A DNA stretch of 64,000 nucleotides from Conus ventricosus (taxonomy: Eukaryota; Mollusca; Gastropoda; Neogastropoda; Conidae). Position 1 is the first letter of the stretch; each line of letters starts with the position of its first letter. Positions 46,300 through 57,680 of this stretch are shown here, piece by piece. The stretch is from assembly GCA_018398815.1 (NCBI GenBank), contig CM031601.1, forward strand, positions 13,157,799 through 13,221,798, written 5' to 3'. The translations under genes and the position numbers were made by a program. The notes below the pieces were generated by a model. The model did not search any database, was not told the origin of the DNA, and worked only from the letters and a program-made list of their open reading frames with translations.

Positions 46300-48110
46300 G
46301 ATGCCCTTGTTTTTTCATGTTGTTATTAACAGGACAACGAAATCTAACTGCTCAATTCTCTGCTTTTCATAGCGATCTGTGCTGCACTAATTGCTTCCAC
46401 AGCTTTGTTATGTCTTTTTCTACTCAGCCTTCATCTCGCAGTTTACTAAATGCTAATTACTTCCACTAAAAGCGAAGCGCAATAACCACACGCCGCCTAT
46501 CCATCATTACGATTGAAGCCATTTTTATAAATGTATTTTTTCTTACATATTTAAATTGTTCCGGAATTTATACCTTGCTTAACTAGAAAATCTTTCGTGC
46601 AAGCGAAGCTTCAATGATAGCAATTAGCTTTGCTGAATCCTCAAAAGCTAGTTTGCCAATATCTGCTGGTTTAATTCTAACAAGCTTTTACCTAGCATTT
46701 GAGTAACCTACACTAGCCTCCAATAACAGCAGAATGGTATACAATGGTTTAGCAACAGTTTTTTTCGGTGCTCCCTTTTAAAAAAAATAAAATAATTATA
46801 ATTAATTAAAAAACATGGAACAGTATGATCACCTACACATACAAGTCAGCCTAATCCTTCTGAACTATATGATGACCAAGTTGATGACCAAGCAATTATG
46901 CCCCGAAAACGTGCGTCGGCTGTATTCTTTTGGCAGCATGTGTGGACAAACAAAAAACAGTTTCCTCGGAACTGAATCAGCATTTGAACAGATTACCAGA
47001 GTCGCCTTGTAAGACTTTTAAAGAATCATAACAGGTATGAAGCGCAGCTGGGGGCTAGAATAGGTGAAACGTGTGGGTGCAAACGGTTTCTTAGTTTGTA
47101 CACATAAACTAGTTCTTAGATTTGCTCCATTAAATTTCTTAACAAGATCTTACGTAAGATTTAACGCAAGATCCTGTTTTAACAAAGTCATTAGAGTCTC
47201 TAGGTGTGATCTATACAAACAGATTTGGAACAATGTTATCGCCATAAATCATGGGATTAATAACATTAATCATATCGATTTTGTTTCCCTTCAAATGAGC
47301 GAGCTGGAAAATCATCAGAACAGAAACATGATCAGGTGGAGAAAGTAACCAAACCAGAAAAATCACAGAAAACACTGAATCAGGTGGTGGACCATTGAAA
47401 AGCCTCCTCATCCTGGGCGTGTTAACAAGCCAGGAAAAAAATTAGCAGAGTGGACCAGACAAAAAAATTAAATGTTACAGAATATACCTCATCATGAGAA
47501 AACCATAACACACGCCAGCGCTCAGAACAAAGTTGATTCAATGCCCGCTATTAAAAACTCCATGTGATTCAAGGGCCCCAAAGTCTTCATGGAAATATGA
47601 ACTTAAAACTGTAGCCATTTTTTGGGCGGCCATTGCTGCGTTGGGGGCTGTTATTAACTGTTATAAATATATAAACAATGGCAGCCGAAACAAAAGCAAT
47701 CAAAAAAACTGAACCGCAAATACAGAAAAAAACAACTGCAACGCCAAATAAACCGCCACACAAAGCATCATTTGATCCATTTATAATGCAATAATATTTA
47801 AGAACTTAATTTTAAAATTTTTAATAAAAAAGATCATGGCGTATTATAAATGATAAAGTCAATTAATAAAGACATGGATTCTAAAAAAAGACAATTCCAT
47901 AGACCAGAATTGGTAAACAATGCGGTTTGTTTGCTTTAGGATGGAAAGAAACTTCCTTAAGATCCTATGCAGAGAACGCTGAGCAAGACATCCTCAACGA
48001 TGACGCGTTTTTGGGCGTGTGTGTACTATATTAAGACATCTACTATAAGAAAAAACATAAGCTTGTATTTTTTTGATAATTATAAGAATAACTTGAATAA
48101 CTTAAAGATG
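46300..48110 (+). pseudogene. Unassigned decayed coding stretches, right core
   Basis: Plus-strand patches include QAIMPRKRASAVFFWQHVW (about 46,890-46,945, in one frame of a stretch shared with a 65-codon open frame from 46,815), KSSEQKHDQVEKV (about 47,310-47,345), a Lys/Thr/Pro-rich KKTTATPNKPPHKASFDP (about 47,725-47,780) and GKQCGLFALGWKETSLRSYA (about 47,913-47,970). The Lys/Pro-rich patch could be a virion core-type basic peptide. I assign no function. Confidence 0.35.
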
Positions 48111-48265
48111 ACATAGTTATATCTGAGGTGACTTAATCAAGAACTTAGAAGATACTTGATCAAGAACATATAAAGAACTTGAAGTTAACTTAATTAAAAA
48201 CTTAATTAAGAACGGGGTGACTTAATTAAAACCTTAATTTAAGAACTTGGGGCGACTTGGGGGTA
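48110..48265. repeat. Short degenerate repeats closing the AT-rich core
   Basis: Four to five copies of GGTGACTTAATTAA(G)AACTT-like units of 25-35 bp. Base composition changes sharply from AT-rich to GC/GT-rich directly after them. Confidence 0.75.
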
Positions 48266-49735
48266 GAGTGGAGTGTGGTGTACACAGGGGTGGGGGGTGG
48301 GAGGGCGTGTGGCGTGCGAGGGGTGGGGTGGGATGACGTGCCGAGCTTGGGTGGGGGTGGGGGTACGTGCGTGCGTGGGGTAGACAAAAACACACACACG
48401 AAAAAACACAAACACAACAAACCACAAACAAACACCCAAGGCCTAACCTATCTAGTTTGTTTGCCAGAACATACAAAAAACGTTATCCAGTTTGCATAAG
48501 GGCCCAGCGATTTTTTAAACAATCAAACAGCCGTAAGAGCAGCAGGCCGCAAATGACCATATGGGTATCAAACCGTTACATTGCATGATCGTTAACAATA
48601 TATAGACCACGTCAGTGTGTGCATGCGTGGGGGGGGGTGGGGGTGGGCGGGAGGAGGGGGGTGGGGGTGTGCATGCGTGGGAAGGACAAAACACACACAC
48701 ACAAAACAAACAACAAACACAAACAAACACAAACAAACAAACAACAAACAAGTCAAACAAACAACAAACACCCAATTGCCCAATGACCACACTGCGCCTA
48801 CCAAAGTCAGCGGTAGGCCTGCTGTGGTCTTACAGTCGCCGTTAGAGAAGGGCTTTGTAGGTCAAATCGGCAGAGTCTGCCGATAGGCCTAGTTTTTGCA
48901 AAACCGATACTATTTTTAAAGTCCTGCGTCATGTGTTTTGGCGTTCCCTGAGAGCCTTGCAGAGCAGTTGTCGGAGGGCAGTCGGGCGAACAGTGCTCGC
49001 CCCCTATAATTAGCCATAATACCACAACACCGCCCTGTCTGGGCCAGCCAGTTCTGTTTTCCGCGTCGTCTGCTTGCGTTGTGTCACAAACACCACAATG
49101 GTGTAGTAAGTTTTCTGACACTAGGAGTACACACACCGTCCCTGAACCATTTGGACTTTTTGAATAGAATCATTTCTTCAAAAGTTAAAAGCTTTTCAAA
49201 GTTACTCTAATTAAATAATTGTTGAAGAAACAAAAACAAATCTTCCTTTTGGCTTTGAGGGAGGAGAACAAGCTCGCTACTCAATTTTATTTCTCAAAAA
49301 CTTTGCCATGGCCTCATGATAAACTATTATTATTCCACAATAGTCGGTCTGTTGAACAAACGTTTCCTTGCGAAGATAACAACACTTCAGCCATTTCTTG
49401 AGTAATATTAGTGTCACTTCCAGCACTGACAGAAGGCATTGAAACATCACTTCCCTGACCCGCCATGTTTTTAACACACACAAGTTCTCTCTGAAACGTC
49501 TTTACAGCCCACCGGTCGAATGTAAAATGGCGGCGGCTGTGTATGGTGGGCACAACACTGGCAACTGTCTCGTCATCAGGTGTGCGACGCCGCGTGGTCT
49601 CGCAGCAGTTCCCCGCACGAACCCCAGAGCGCCTAGCCTGCGCTGTGTAAACGAAGGCCGCAAGCCGTAAATTAAGTGATCAGGTTTCAGCCCCGTGTCT
49701 GCCTGTCTGTGTGCGGATTTTATGTCATTTAATTG
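48265..49735. other. GC-richer segment between core and right terminus
   Basis: Two G-rich/AC-rich/(CAAA)n-like blocks of similar make-up (48,265-48,440 and 48,610-48,780) are followed by unique sequence. On the minus strand an 80-codon open frame (49,314-49,553) starts MPTIHSRRHFTFDRWAVKTF, with CG-rich sequence around its start, as in a promoter-proximal first exon. I recognise no family. The composition is host-like, so a nested insertion or captured host DNA is possible. No matching termini were found. Confidence 0.45.
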
Positions 49736-49752
49736 AGAGAGAAAGAAAGAGA

Positions 49753-49789
<37 letters not shown>

Positions 49790-49935
49790 TGCCCGCCTCT
49801 CTGTCTGTCTGTCTGTCTCTCTCTCTGTCTCTCTCTTCTCTGTCTGTCTGTCTGTCTGTCTGTTCTGAGGGCAACTTGACCTTAACAGGCTTTGTCAGGG
49901 GTGCCGGTGATTCTCTCTCTCTCTCTCTCTCTCTT
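49735..49935. repeat. (GA), (GT), (CTGT), (CT) microsatellites next to right terminus
   Basis: Four simple repeats lie just inside the right inverted terminus (49,755-49,789 GT; 49,800-49,862 CTGT/CT; 49,912-49,934 CT). They probably expanded after integration and obscure the inner part of the terminal repeat. Confidence 0.92.
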
Positions 49936-49940
49936 CCGCC

Positions 49941-50026
49941 ACAGGAAAAGCGGGCTTTTAGGCCACTTTCGCCCAAAAACTCGGTGGTGAAGCAAGTGAG
50001 TTAGAATTGGTAAAATGCTGTTCTCT
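49941..50026 (-). repeat. Right terminal inverted repeat
   Basis: Complement of 34,345-34,428. Bases 49,991-50,026 are an exact 36-bp match, and 49,941-49,990 match with several differences. CAAGC follows at 50,027-50,031. Confidence 0.92.
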
Positions 50027-50031
50027 CAAGC

Positions 50032-50639
50032 TCATTAGACATTTTGTATACTGATTTTCCTCTTTTTGAACTCAAAACCCAAACCAGTGGAAGATTTAAG
50101 CAGATAATATGATTAAAATGAAATCCACAATCACAATGTGGTATTTTTCTTCCACTTCCCCCCACCCCACCCCACCCTCCTCCACCCCTCAGTAGTTTTC
50201 TACATGTATGCCTCTTTCGATCTTTCTTTGAAAATGTATTGTCTCAGAATGCAACTTTTTTTTTTCTCCTACATTATTAGTAATTTTTGTTGGCTCTTTT
50301 TTCTGGCATCATTTTTTTTGTGTGCTTAGCTATTCTTGCGTTGCTGTAGATTCTGTCGACTTGTGTTGTCATGGAATGCATTTTCTTGAGTATGGTAATG
50401 TGTATTTTTCTGACATTCTTTCTGATTCTTTGTGTACATATCGATCTGACTTGGCAGTTTCCCCTTGGCATGTGTTTGTTCTTGCATTGCAGTGGATGAA
50501 AGGCTTTCTTCCGGAAAACTTGTCTCCAGATTCGGTTTGCGGATTTTTTTCTTTCCTGTTTTGTCTTTGTTGTGCTTCCATAACTTGCATGATTCGTTTC
50601 ACTAGAATGCTGACGTTTAACAGTTTGGTGGTCAAGTTT
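50032..50639. other. Unassigned right flank
   Basis: T-rich unique sequence without a recognisable gene. Confidence 0.6.
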
Positions 50640-50640
50640 A

Positions 50641-50665
50641 GTCTCTCTCTCTCTCTCTCTCTCTC

Positions 50666-50697
<32 letters not shown>

Positions 50698-51484
50698 CCC
50701 CCGCCCTCTCTGTTTTTCTTTCCGCCCCTCTCTCTCTCTTTCTCTCCCCCCCCCCTCTCTCTCTCTCACTCTGTCTCTCCTTCTCTCTCTCCTTTTCTGC
50801 ATGTGCGTGTGTGTGAGTTTGTGTTTGTAAGTGGTATGTGTGTTTGCGAGTGTGCACGCGTATGTGCTCATGTATCTTTGCGGGTACACGTTAGTTCATT
50901 TTTTTTGTTTGTTTCTTTTTTTTCCCATCCATTTTTTTTCTTTCTCTCTTTTCTTTCTTTCGTTTGCATTCTTTTTATTTTTAATTCGTTCATTTGGTTT
51001 CATTCTTTTCTTCGTTTTTGTTTGCTTTCTTCCTTTATTTCATTTGCTTTCTGTTTTTTAAACATTTTTTTTTTATTCATTCGTTTTTTGTTTTTTGTTT
51101 TTTTCTGGAGGTGTGTGATTTTGTGCTGTTGACGTGGACTGTAGACCGTCCGGTCACAGCGAGCACTGTTCCCATCCGTCGTTCCACTTTGAGATCCTCG
51201 TGCACGCACCGGCTTTCCTGTGCTCCTGTGTCTTGTGCTACTGCCTCAGGGTCAGCCGGCTGACCGTCACTCACTGACCTGACTGCATGGCTTTTTTTTT
51301 TAATATATTTTTTTTTTTATCACCATTTGGTGGTGTCTGATAGATAGTGTAATCCATCACGCAGTAGAACATTCTGTTGACCACGTTTGCTGATTAACCA
51401 CTTACGCTGCACTCCGCTGCGCACTCTTGCTGAAATAATCAGACATGACTTGGTGTTTCTTCTGCATCTCTCTCCCTCTCTGTT

Positions 51485-51577
<93 letters not shown>

Positions 51578-51635
51578 CGGTCGGTCTGTCGTCATAATTT
51601 TTGTGTACGCGCGGACACGGGCATGTGTTGATGTA

Positions 51636-51680
<45 letters not shown>
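50641..51680. repeat. (CT)n blocks, T-rich tract and (GT)n
   Basis: CT runs at 50,641-50,790 and 51,484-51,574, a long T-rich degenerate stretch (50,890-51,115) and GT at 51,639-51,679. The unique piece 51,120-51,270 carries no domain I recognise. Confidence 0.92.
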
Positions 51681-51681
<1 letters not shown>

Positions 51682-51779
51682 TGCAAGCAAGTGTGGATGT
51701 GAATGTTTTTCACCATATTCCAACTCTAGAGCAAAGCCGTTGTCAGTTTTTTTTAGTAGCACTAGTAGTAGTTTCATTT

Positions 51780-52498
51780 TAACTCTTTTTTTTTCTTTTT
51801 TTTTTTTTTTACAAAATGATAAGATTTCGGAGGAAGAAGAGGAGGAGGAGAAGGAGGAAAAGGAGGAGGAGAAGAGAGAGAGAGAGCCCTGGCGCAGGTC
51901 TCTCTCTCTCTGTGTTGGTGTATACATACATGTTGTACCAGAAAAATACTGCCTATATTAAAATAAAAAGCGAATTGGACGACAAATCAAACAGCAGGTA
52001 ACCTTTAAAGCAAGATTAGTATCGGAGGAAAAGTATCGGTCACAGACATGCTTGATAAACCTGGCGAGTATGCCCTTAGAGGTACACACCCAACCAAAAC
52101 ATGACCTGTTGAGATTTTTGTTTTGCCACATGTACGTTTTGTTGCAGCGCTGTATTTAATTCTGAGAGCTTCTAGTTTTATTCGGTAAAACGTTGAATCG
52201 AAATTTCTGCATTGATACACGTAACTAATTTGTAGTTGTTCGATGCCTTTGACTTAATCAGAACTGAAAGCGGACTACTCTGTGTTTGAAGGTGACTAAT
52301 AGGGATGTTATTTGTCTGAAACGGTCCCAAGCCGATTTGTCTTGACATTTTTTTTTTGGATAACTTTTTATAAAATTTGCATTTAGTAACATGAAACACA
52401 AACATAAAAAGGAAAAACAAAAGGGCATTGTCCATCAAAAGTCGAGAAATAATCGTTTTAACAGCCAGAGATGAGAGAGAGAGAGAGAGAAAAGAGAG

Positions 52499-52538
<40 letters not shown>

Positions 52539-52544
52539 AGACTG
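51780..52544. other. Purine tracts and unassigned sequence
   Basis: T run and GGA/GA tract (51,787-51,885), unique AT-rich sequence, then GA runs at 52,470-52,540 bordering the LINE. No recognisable gene. Confidence 0.7.
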
Positions 52545-54765
52545 TTCAAAATTCAACTTAGGACTGCGGGAAATCGCAATCGGGTAAATCATACCAAATT
52601 GCACTTGTTTTGCTAGAATTTATGTGAAGACCTGAAACAGATCCAAACTTAAACAGAACATCTACGCAAATTTCAAAAGATTTTCTATCACCTGCCAGCA
52701 AAAATTCTGTGTCATCCGCATAAAGCCCTGCCTTTCTCGCCCTTTCTTTCCCAGTTTGAATGACAAATCGAACTGAACGTCAAGTCCATCGGATGGGGAC
52801 TATAAGCGAGTCGGACCCGTGTGCTTTCCTGGCCCCCTGCACACGTTAAAGAACCCAAGGCAGTTGAAAATCGAAAAGAGCAGGGGGGTTCCCCGCTGCC
52901 CTGGCAAAATTGATGTAGATTGAAGATAGCCGCCTGGTATTTCTTACCAAGCCACAAAAATTGTCACTTACTGTTATCGTGTGCCATCGTGTACCGGTGG
53001 AAATGGAGGACACGAATAAGCATCGCATGCATCCTATGTGAGAAACTGGAGGAATGGATGAGATAAATGAAAATGATTGACTGATATTTGAATGGTGCGG
53101 GAAACGACTGAATGAGCGCCAGTAGGCTGCTCTTCGGACGGCTCTACCTGGGTAGGCAGCCCGTCGAATGAGTGAGGTAGTGTCTGTGTGTTTATTGTAA
53201 AGCGCTTAGAGCTTGGTCTGTGACCGAGGATAGGCGCTATATAAATACCCAATATAATAATAATAATAATATTGTGAAAGTTTATGTTCAACATCATTCA
53301 CCATTATTCCCTGGATATCTGTGTTTTCTCTTATCATTATAGCTAATATTTCTACACAGAATATGAATAGATATGGGGATATAGGGTCTCCTTGTCTACA
53401 ACCTCTTTTAATTTCAAACCAGTTTGAAACCTGACCATTTACAACAACACAAGATTTAATATTCTTATAGAATGTATCTATCCATCTGCAGATGTCTTTC
53501 TGAAAACCAAAAAACCCCAGTTAATCGAGTCAAAAGCTTTCTCAAAATATATATTTAATTACAATCCAGGTAAATTATTTTGATCTAAGTAAGCTATTGT
53601 GTCATATATCAATCTTAAGTTATACACCAATGTATCTGTTCCTAATGAATGCCGCCTGGTCTTCATTAATAAATCTTGGCAGTACATTTTTTATGCGATT
53701 TGCAACACATGATGATCCAATTTTATACACTACATTTAAAAGTGAAATTGGTCTCCAGTTTTTTTTTTATATATGTCTTGGCTTGTCTCCTTTGGTAATA
53801 CAAATAATCCCTTCTTTTTGCACACTAAACAGTTCTCTTTTAAAACTAGCATTCTAATAACAAATAATCCATTTTTTTCCTTTTTTTTTTTTTTTTTTTT
53901 TAAAGAATTCCGTCGAAAATCCATCAGAGCCTGGGCTTTTGTTATATTTCATATTCTTTAAGACATCAGTAGCTTCTTGAAGAGTAATTTCTCCCTCTAA
54001 CTCGTTTGCTTCTGTTTCATTTAGACATGGTGTATCATTTACTAAATCCATTATTTCACTATCTTCTACTTCGGATTCTGCGTAAAGTAATTTATAAAAG
54101 TTCTGAACTTCTAGAAGAATGTCTTTTTGGGTTGTTAAAACATTATCTTGCTGATCCGTGTTCCTAGCCATATTTTTACTTACAAAATGACGTTTCTCAA
54201 GATTACAAAAATAGTTGCTTACTTTCTCACCCTTAGCTATCCACCTAGCTCTTGATCGTAGCAAAACACCTTCCATTCGTGTTTCTCTAATATGTTTTAA
54301 TTGTTCTTTTTTGTTGTTGCTATAGCTCTAATATTTTCATCGCTGATAAACTTTGTTGTTTTTAATCTTCGAATGTCAGATTCTAGTCGATTTTCCTCTT
54401 CCATTATTTTCTTATTTTTCATTGGTGCAAATGAAATTGTCTTTGATCTTAACTTCATAAGAAGGAAATCTAGAAAAGTATCACCGAGAACAGAAAAACG
54501 TAGTTTTTTTTTATTTTTTATCAGGTATATCATTAATATTTGCATTCATCGCATATTCATCTGTAACAGATCTTATCTCAGAATTTATCTCATTTAGATA
54601 TAAGTTGTCTTTTAAAAGAGATGAATTAAATTTCCAAAAAGTGTTATGTTTTGAGCTTTCATTGAATTTTAGTTTCAATAGTATACTCGAATGGTCTGAT
54701 CTATATCCACATTCAATGTCCACATAATCTACAAATGTTATGTCTCGACATTTGCTGGCTTACTC
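52545..54765 (-). mobile_element. L1/Tx1-like LINE, 5'-truncated, interrupted
   Basis: The minus strand carries the end of an endonuclease domain (GYRSDHSSILLKL, about 54,660-54,705), then the pre-RT region (VSNYFCNLEKR, about 54,200-54,230). The reverse transcriptase follows with KSPGSDGFSTEFFK (53,907-53,950), NWRPISLLN (about 53,735-53,760), EDQAAFIRNRYIG (53,640-53,680), GCRQGDPISPYLF (about 53,375-53,420) and, beyond an insert, YADDTEFLLAG (about 52,690-52,722). The order and motifs are typical of the L1/Tx1 group. The YADD active site is retained, but there are frame breaks and a poly(Lys)-coding A tract at 53,880-53,902. Confidence 0.92.
52723..53271. mobile_element. SINE-like insert inside the LINE
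   Basis: A 549-bp insert lies exactly between the codons for Gln and Tyr of the LINE's LSQ-YADD segment; removing it mentally restores that reading. It contains CGTTAAAGAACCCAAGGCAG and CCCTGGCAAAATT, phrases of SINE conserved domains common in mollusc genomes. It ends in AAGCGCTTAGAGC, GGCGCTATATAAATACC and (ATA)n. The tail type is shared by many invertebrate SINE/LINE families. The exact head and target duplication are unresolved. Confidence 0.8.
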
Positions 54766-54892
54766 TAGAGTGAAGGGTGTATCAAGTAGCGGTGAACACA
54801 TTTCAGCTTAAGCACCTTTTATTTTGCTTATATGTGAGCTGTTCTAAGTGGCTGGTTGAAATTTTCTGTTGCCTCTCCCATCCCTCCTCCCA

Positions 54893-55060
54893 AAAGAATG
54901 AATGAATGAATGAATGAATGAATAAATTGTTTAATCAGAAGGCCATTGGCCCATTCTGATGGGGCCTCAATCACAATACAGTTACAAATGGTAATCATAT
55001 ACAGTGTAAGTACATGATTTACAGGTACAATGCAAAATGACAGATTGAACATCTAGCTAA
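54893..55060 (-). mobile_element. LINE 3' tail fragment
   Basis: On the minus strand the sequence reads as a 3' untranslated end with ATGGCCTTCTGATTAAAC and closes in a (TTCA)n tail (54,893-54,925 on plus, GAATGAATG). It is a separate insertion from the L1-like copy, since it lies on that copy's 5' side. Confidence 0.7.
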
Positions 55061-55129
55061 TGACGACGGCATGTCGTGCAAAGGCTTTATACAAGTGTAA
55101 TGACAGGTTTGGCACCGTTACTACGTTAG

Positions 55130-55550
55130 TTGAAGAGGGAGGGAGGGAGAGAGACGGCAGACAGACAGACAGAGGCAGAGAAAGCGGGAGAAGACGGCCT
55201 CCAATCCTCAGTCATATCACCCACACACCCCGTCCCTTTTTCTGTGGACAGGAATGCTGCCATGCTGCTCGGTAACTCCCCACCCCCTTATCATCCGTAC
55301 CCCTCCACCCCCCCCCCCCCAAAAAAAAAAAGAAAAAAGAAAAAAAAAAGAAAAAGCATGTGTCCTCCCATCACTATCCCTCACCTCCCTCCCGAAAGCC
55401 CGATGTCTACAGCCTTAACCATTTTCTGTTCCCAAGGTTCGCTTACGTCAGTTCATGTCTTCGATTCCATGACTGCTCGTAAGAAAGACATCATTAGCAC
55501 ACACAAGCTTGAGCATGGAGCAGTTATTGAAACGACAGAGTGAAGAGAAG
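55130..55550. other. Unassigned, with purine and poly(C)/poly(A) tracts
   Basis: GA/CAGA tract (55,132-55,180), C run and A-rich tract (55,308-55,357) and unique sequence without a recognisable gene. Confidence 0.65.
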
Positions 55551-55552
55551 GA

Positions 55553-55621
55553 AACACACACACGCACGCACGCGCGCACGCACGCACCACGCACGCACGC
55601 ACACGCACACGCACGCACGCA

Positions 55622-55668
<47 letters not shown>

Positions 55669-55681
55669 CTCTGACACATAC

Positions 55682-55721
<40 letters not shown>

Positions 55722-55875
55722 GTGGTGTGGGTGAACCTGTCAGCAAAGAGCGCGACCAAAGAATCAGACAATAACATGACAAAGTCTTTGAGTCACTTCA
55801 GCAGGAGTTCAATGTCTATGGTTCTTTAGACTAATTTTGCTGATGTCATCCTCCTAGAAACTGTTGCTGATGTTT

Positions 55876-55944
<69 letters not shown>

Positions 55945-55946
55945 GT
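55553..55946. repeat. (AC), (GT) and (CT) microsatellites
   Basis: ACGC/AC (55,555-55,665) faces GT (55,686-55,721), giving hairpin potential. Then CT at 55,880-55,945 borders the next LINE fragment. Confidence 0.94.
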
Positions 55947-55949
55947 CAT

Positions 55950-56520
55950 AACAGATAAATGGCACAGAATAAATTACGCAAGATTTAGGTTGAGAACTTT
56001 AGTTTTTAAATCGATCGAAAGATGGTTTGAATGTGAAACATCCACAGAATCTGCATGTAGACATATTATTGATGAAGAACACTTTCTGTTCCACTGTACT
56101 GCTTATAATGAAGTGCGGACAGATTGTTTACTTTTCCAGTTAGATATAGTGAAAAGACACAATGTCGCTGTCGTGTTATCATCAGATGATGAACTTGTAA
56201 TTAAATCATTTGCGAAATTCATCGCGGAAGCATTGAAAATTAGACAGATGTAGGATAGTGAAATTTAAGATAATGCATTATAAGAGATATATGACTGAAT
56301 ATTATCATTCATCGCATGTGGAAGAAATCAGTAAGAAACAATGTCATCATTTCATTGAGTGGATAGTCGAGTCAGTCTTAAGATTAAAAAAACAACAACA
56401 ACCTTACTGCATTACTCCTGTGCGTGAGGACATAAGGAAATGTTACGAATGTATTTGTATTTGTTAACCTTTGATTTGATACACACTAGGAATGATTGTG
56501 TACTGTTTGTTTGTAGGAAA
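55950..56520 (+). mobile_element. LINE ORF2 C-terminal fragment
   Basis: The plus-strand open frame 55,990-56,253 contains RTLVFKSIERW and HIIDEEHFLFHCTAYNEVRT, the Cys/His-containing C-terminal region of L1/Tx1-type ORF2 proteins. It runs to a natural-looking stop (TAG, 56,251-56,253). The remaining sequence to about 56,520 would be 3' untranslated. It is a strongly 5'-truncated copy and need not belong to the minus-strand copy at 52,545. Confidence 0.82.
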
Positions 56521-56604
56521 GGAAGAGGGAAATGTTATTGTTCTGTTACCCCCTCCCCCCTTGCCATAAGACCTCTTTGGTAATTACAATAAAATATCAG
56601 TGTC

Positions 56605-56760
56605 AAAGTGTCTGTCTCTCTCTTTGTCACACATACTCTGTCTGTCTGTCTGTCTGTCTGTCAGTCTGTCTCAGTCTGTCTGTCACTCTCTCTGTATGTC
56701 TGTCTCTCAGTTTCTTTCTCTCTGTCTGTGCCCCCCCCCCCCCCTCCCCCCTCCCCGTCT
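56605..56760. repeat. (CTGT)n/(CT)n and poly(C)
   Basis: CTGT tetranucleotides (56,636-56,690), CT-rich sequence and a C run (56,730-56,745). The interval 56,761-57,114 shows no recognisable gene. Confidence 0.92.
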
Positions 56761-57114
56761 TTTTCTTCACAGTGTGCCCTGGTTATATTTGTGGCTTCTT
56801 TAAGGAGGATGTAGCGCATTTTGGGTTCTATTGTAATGTGCATAGTAGCATTCATGAACAAAGTACATCGGTTTTCAAAGATAAAATGTCAGAATATTAG
56901 GATACGCTTCGAATGCTGCAAAGATTTTGTATTATGGTTCTACGAAATCAGTTGCCAGTTACACTGTAGAAGGATTTAGCTTCCAAACAATGAAACAAAA
57001 CTCTAATTGGTAAAACTACAAATAAAAAACAATTCTTTTGAGGGAGACAGAAAATTACGTGGGGTGGAGGAGGGTGCTGGTTGCATTTTGATTTCATCTT
57101 GTAGCATTGTACCA

Positions 57115-57410
57115 GATGATTGAAATATATTTAGCTTGAGGTCAGCTTTCTGTTCGTTGTGTGTGTAAAATGTATTTAGCTTTGAGGTCAGCTTTCTGTT
57201 CGTTGTGTGCGTGAAATATATTTAGCTTTGAGGTCAGCTTTCTGTTCGTTGTGTGTGTAAAATGTATTTAGCTTTGAGGTCAGCTTTCTGTTCGTTGTGT
57301 GTGTAAAATGTATTTAGCTTTGAGGTCAGCTTTCTGTTCATTGTGTGTGTGTGTGTGTGTGTGAAATATATTTAGCTTTGAGGTCAGCTTTCTGTACGTT
57401 GTGTGTGTGG
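57115..57410. repeat. ~46-bp minisatellite, six copies
   Basis: Units contain TATTTAGCTTTGAGGTCAGC, TTTCTGTTCGTTGTGTGTG and TAAAATG. One unit has an expanded GT run (57,344-57,362), so a microsatellite grows inside a minisatellite. Confidence 0.94.
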
Positions 57411-57499
57411 CCTGGATTTGATGTTTTTGTTTCCTGATCATTTGCTTTGCTCACCCGTGTCAACAGTGACGTATAAAAAAAATGTTGATTTATGTTTAG

Positions 57500-57526
57500 T
57501 GTCTCTCTCTCTCTCCTCCTCTCTCT

Positions 57527-57569
<43 letters not shown>

Positions 57570-57680
57570 TGTGTGTGTGTGTTGTGTGTGTGTTTTTACG
57601 CGCGCGCCTGTGCCTGCGTTCGTCTGCCTGCCTGTGCGCGCGCATGTGTGTGTATGTGTGCGTGTGTTTGTTTTGTGTTA
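57500..57680. repeat. (CT)n and (GT)n
   Basis: CT (57,501-57,566) joins GT (57,567-57,592), then CG/GT alternation. The interval 57,690-58,380 has no recognisable gene. Within it, diverged units of about 65-70 bp with AAACTA and GCAGTTC (57,860-58,365) suggest a very old tandem repeat. Confidence 0.85.

Larger units (their letters stand above)
34345..50026. mobile_element. Decayed Polinton/Maverick (adintovirus-like) element
   Basis: A 15.7-kb element with terminal inverted repeats at 34,345-34,428 and 49,941-50,026, whose outer 36 bp are identical. CAAGC directly borders both sides (34,340-34,344 and 50,027-50,031), a 5-bp direct repeat close to the 6-bp duplication usual for Polintons. The interior holds remnants of the family's defining set: family-B protein-primed DNA polymerase, retroviral-type integrase and FtsK/A32-type packaging ATPase, plus a coiled-coil/membrane protein. 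All are riddled with stops and frameshifts, so the element is a fossil. The core (34,500-48,250) is AT-rich and almost free of dinucleotide repeats, unlike both flanks. Size (15-20 kb is typical) and gene content agree with the family. Clearly recognised capsid genes are missing. Confidence 0.92.

Noticed and set aside
34500..48250. Idea that the AT-rich block is mitochondrial, bacterial or contaminant sequence
   Set aside because: No mitochondrial or bacterial gene is legible, while Polinton polymerase, integrase and ATPase motifs are, within matched termini joined to host-like flanks on both sides.
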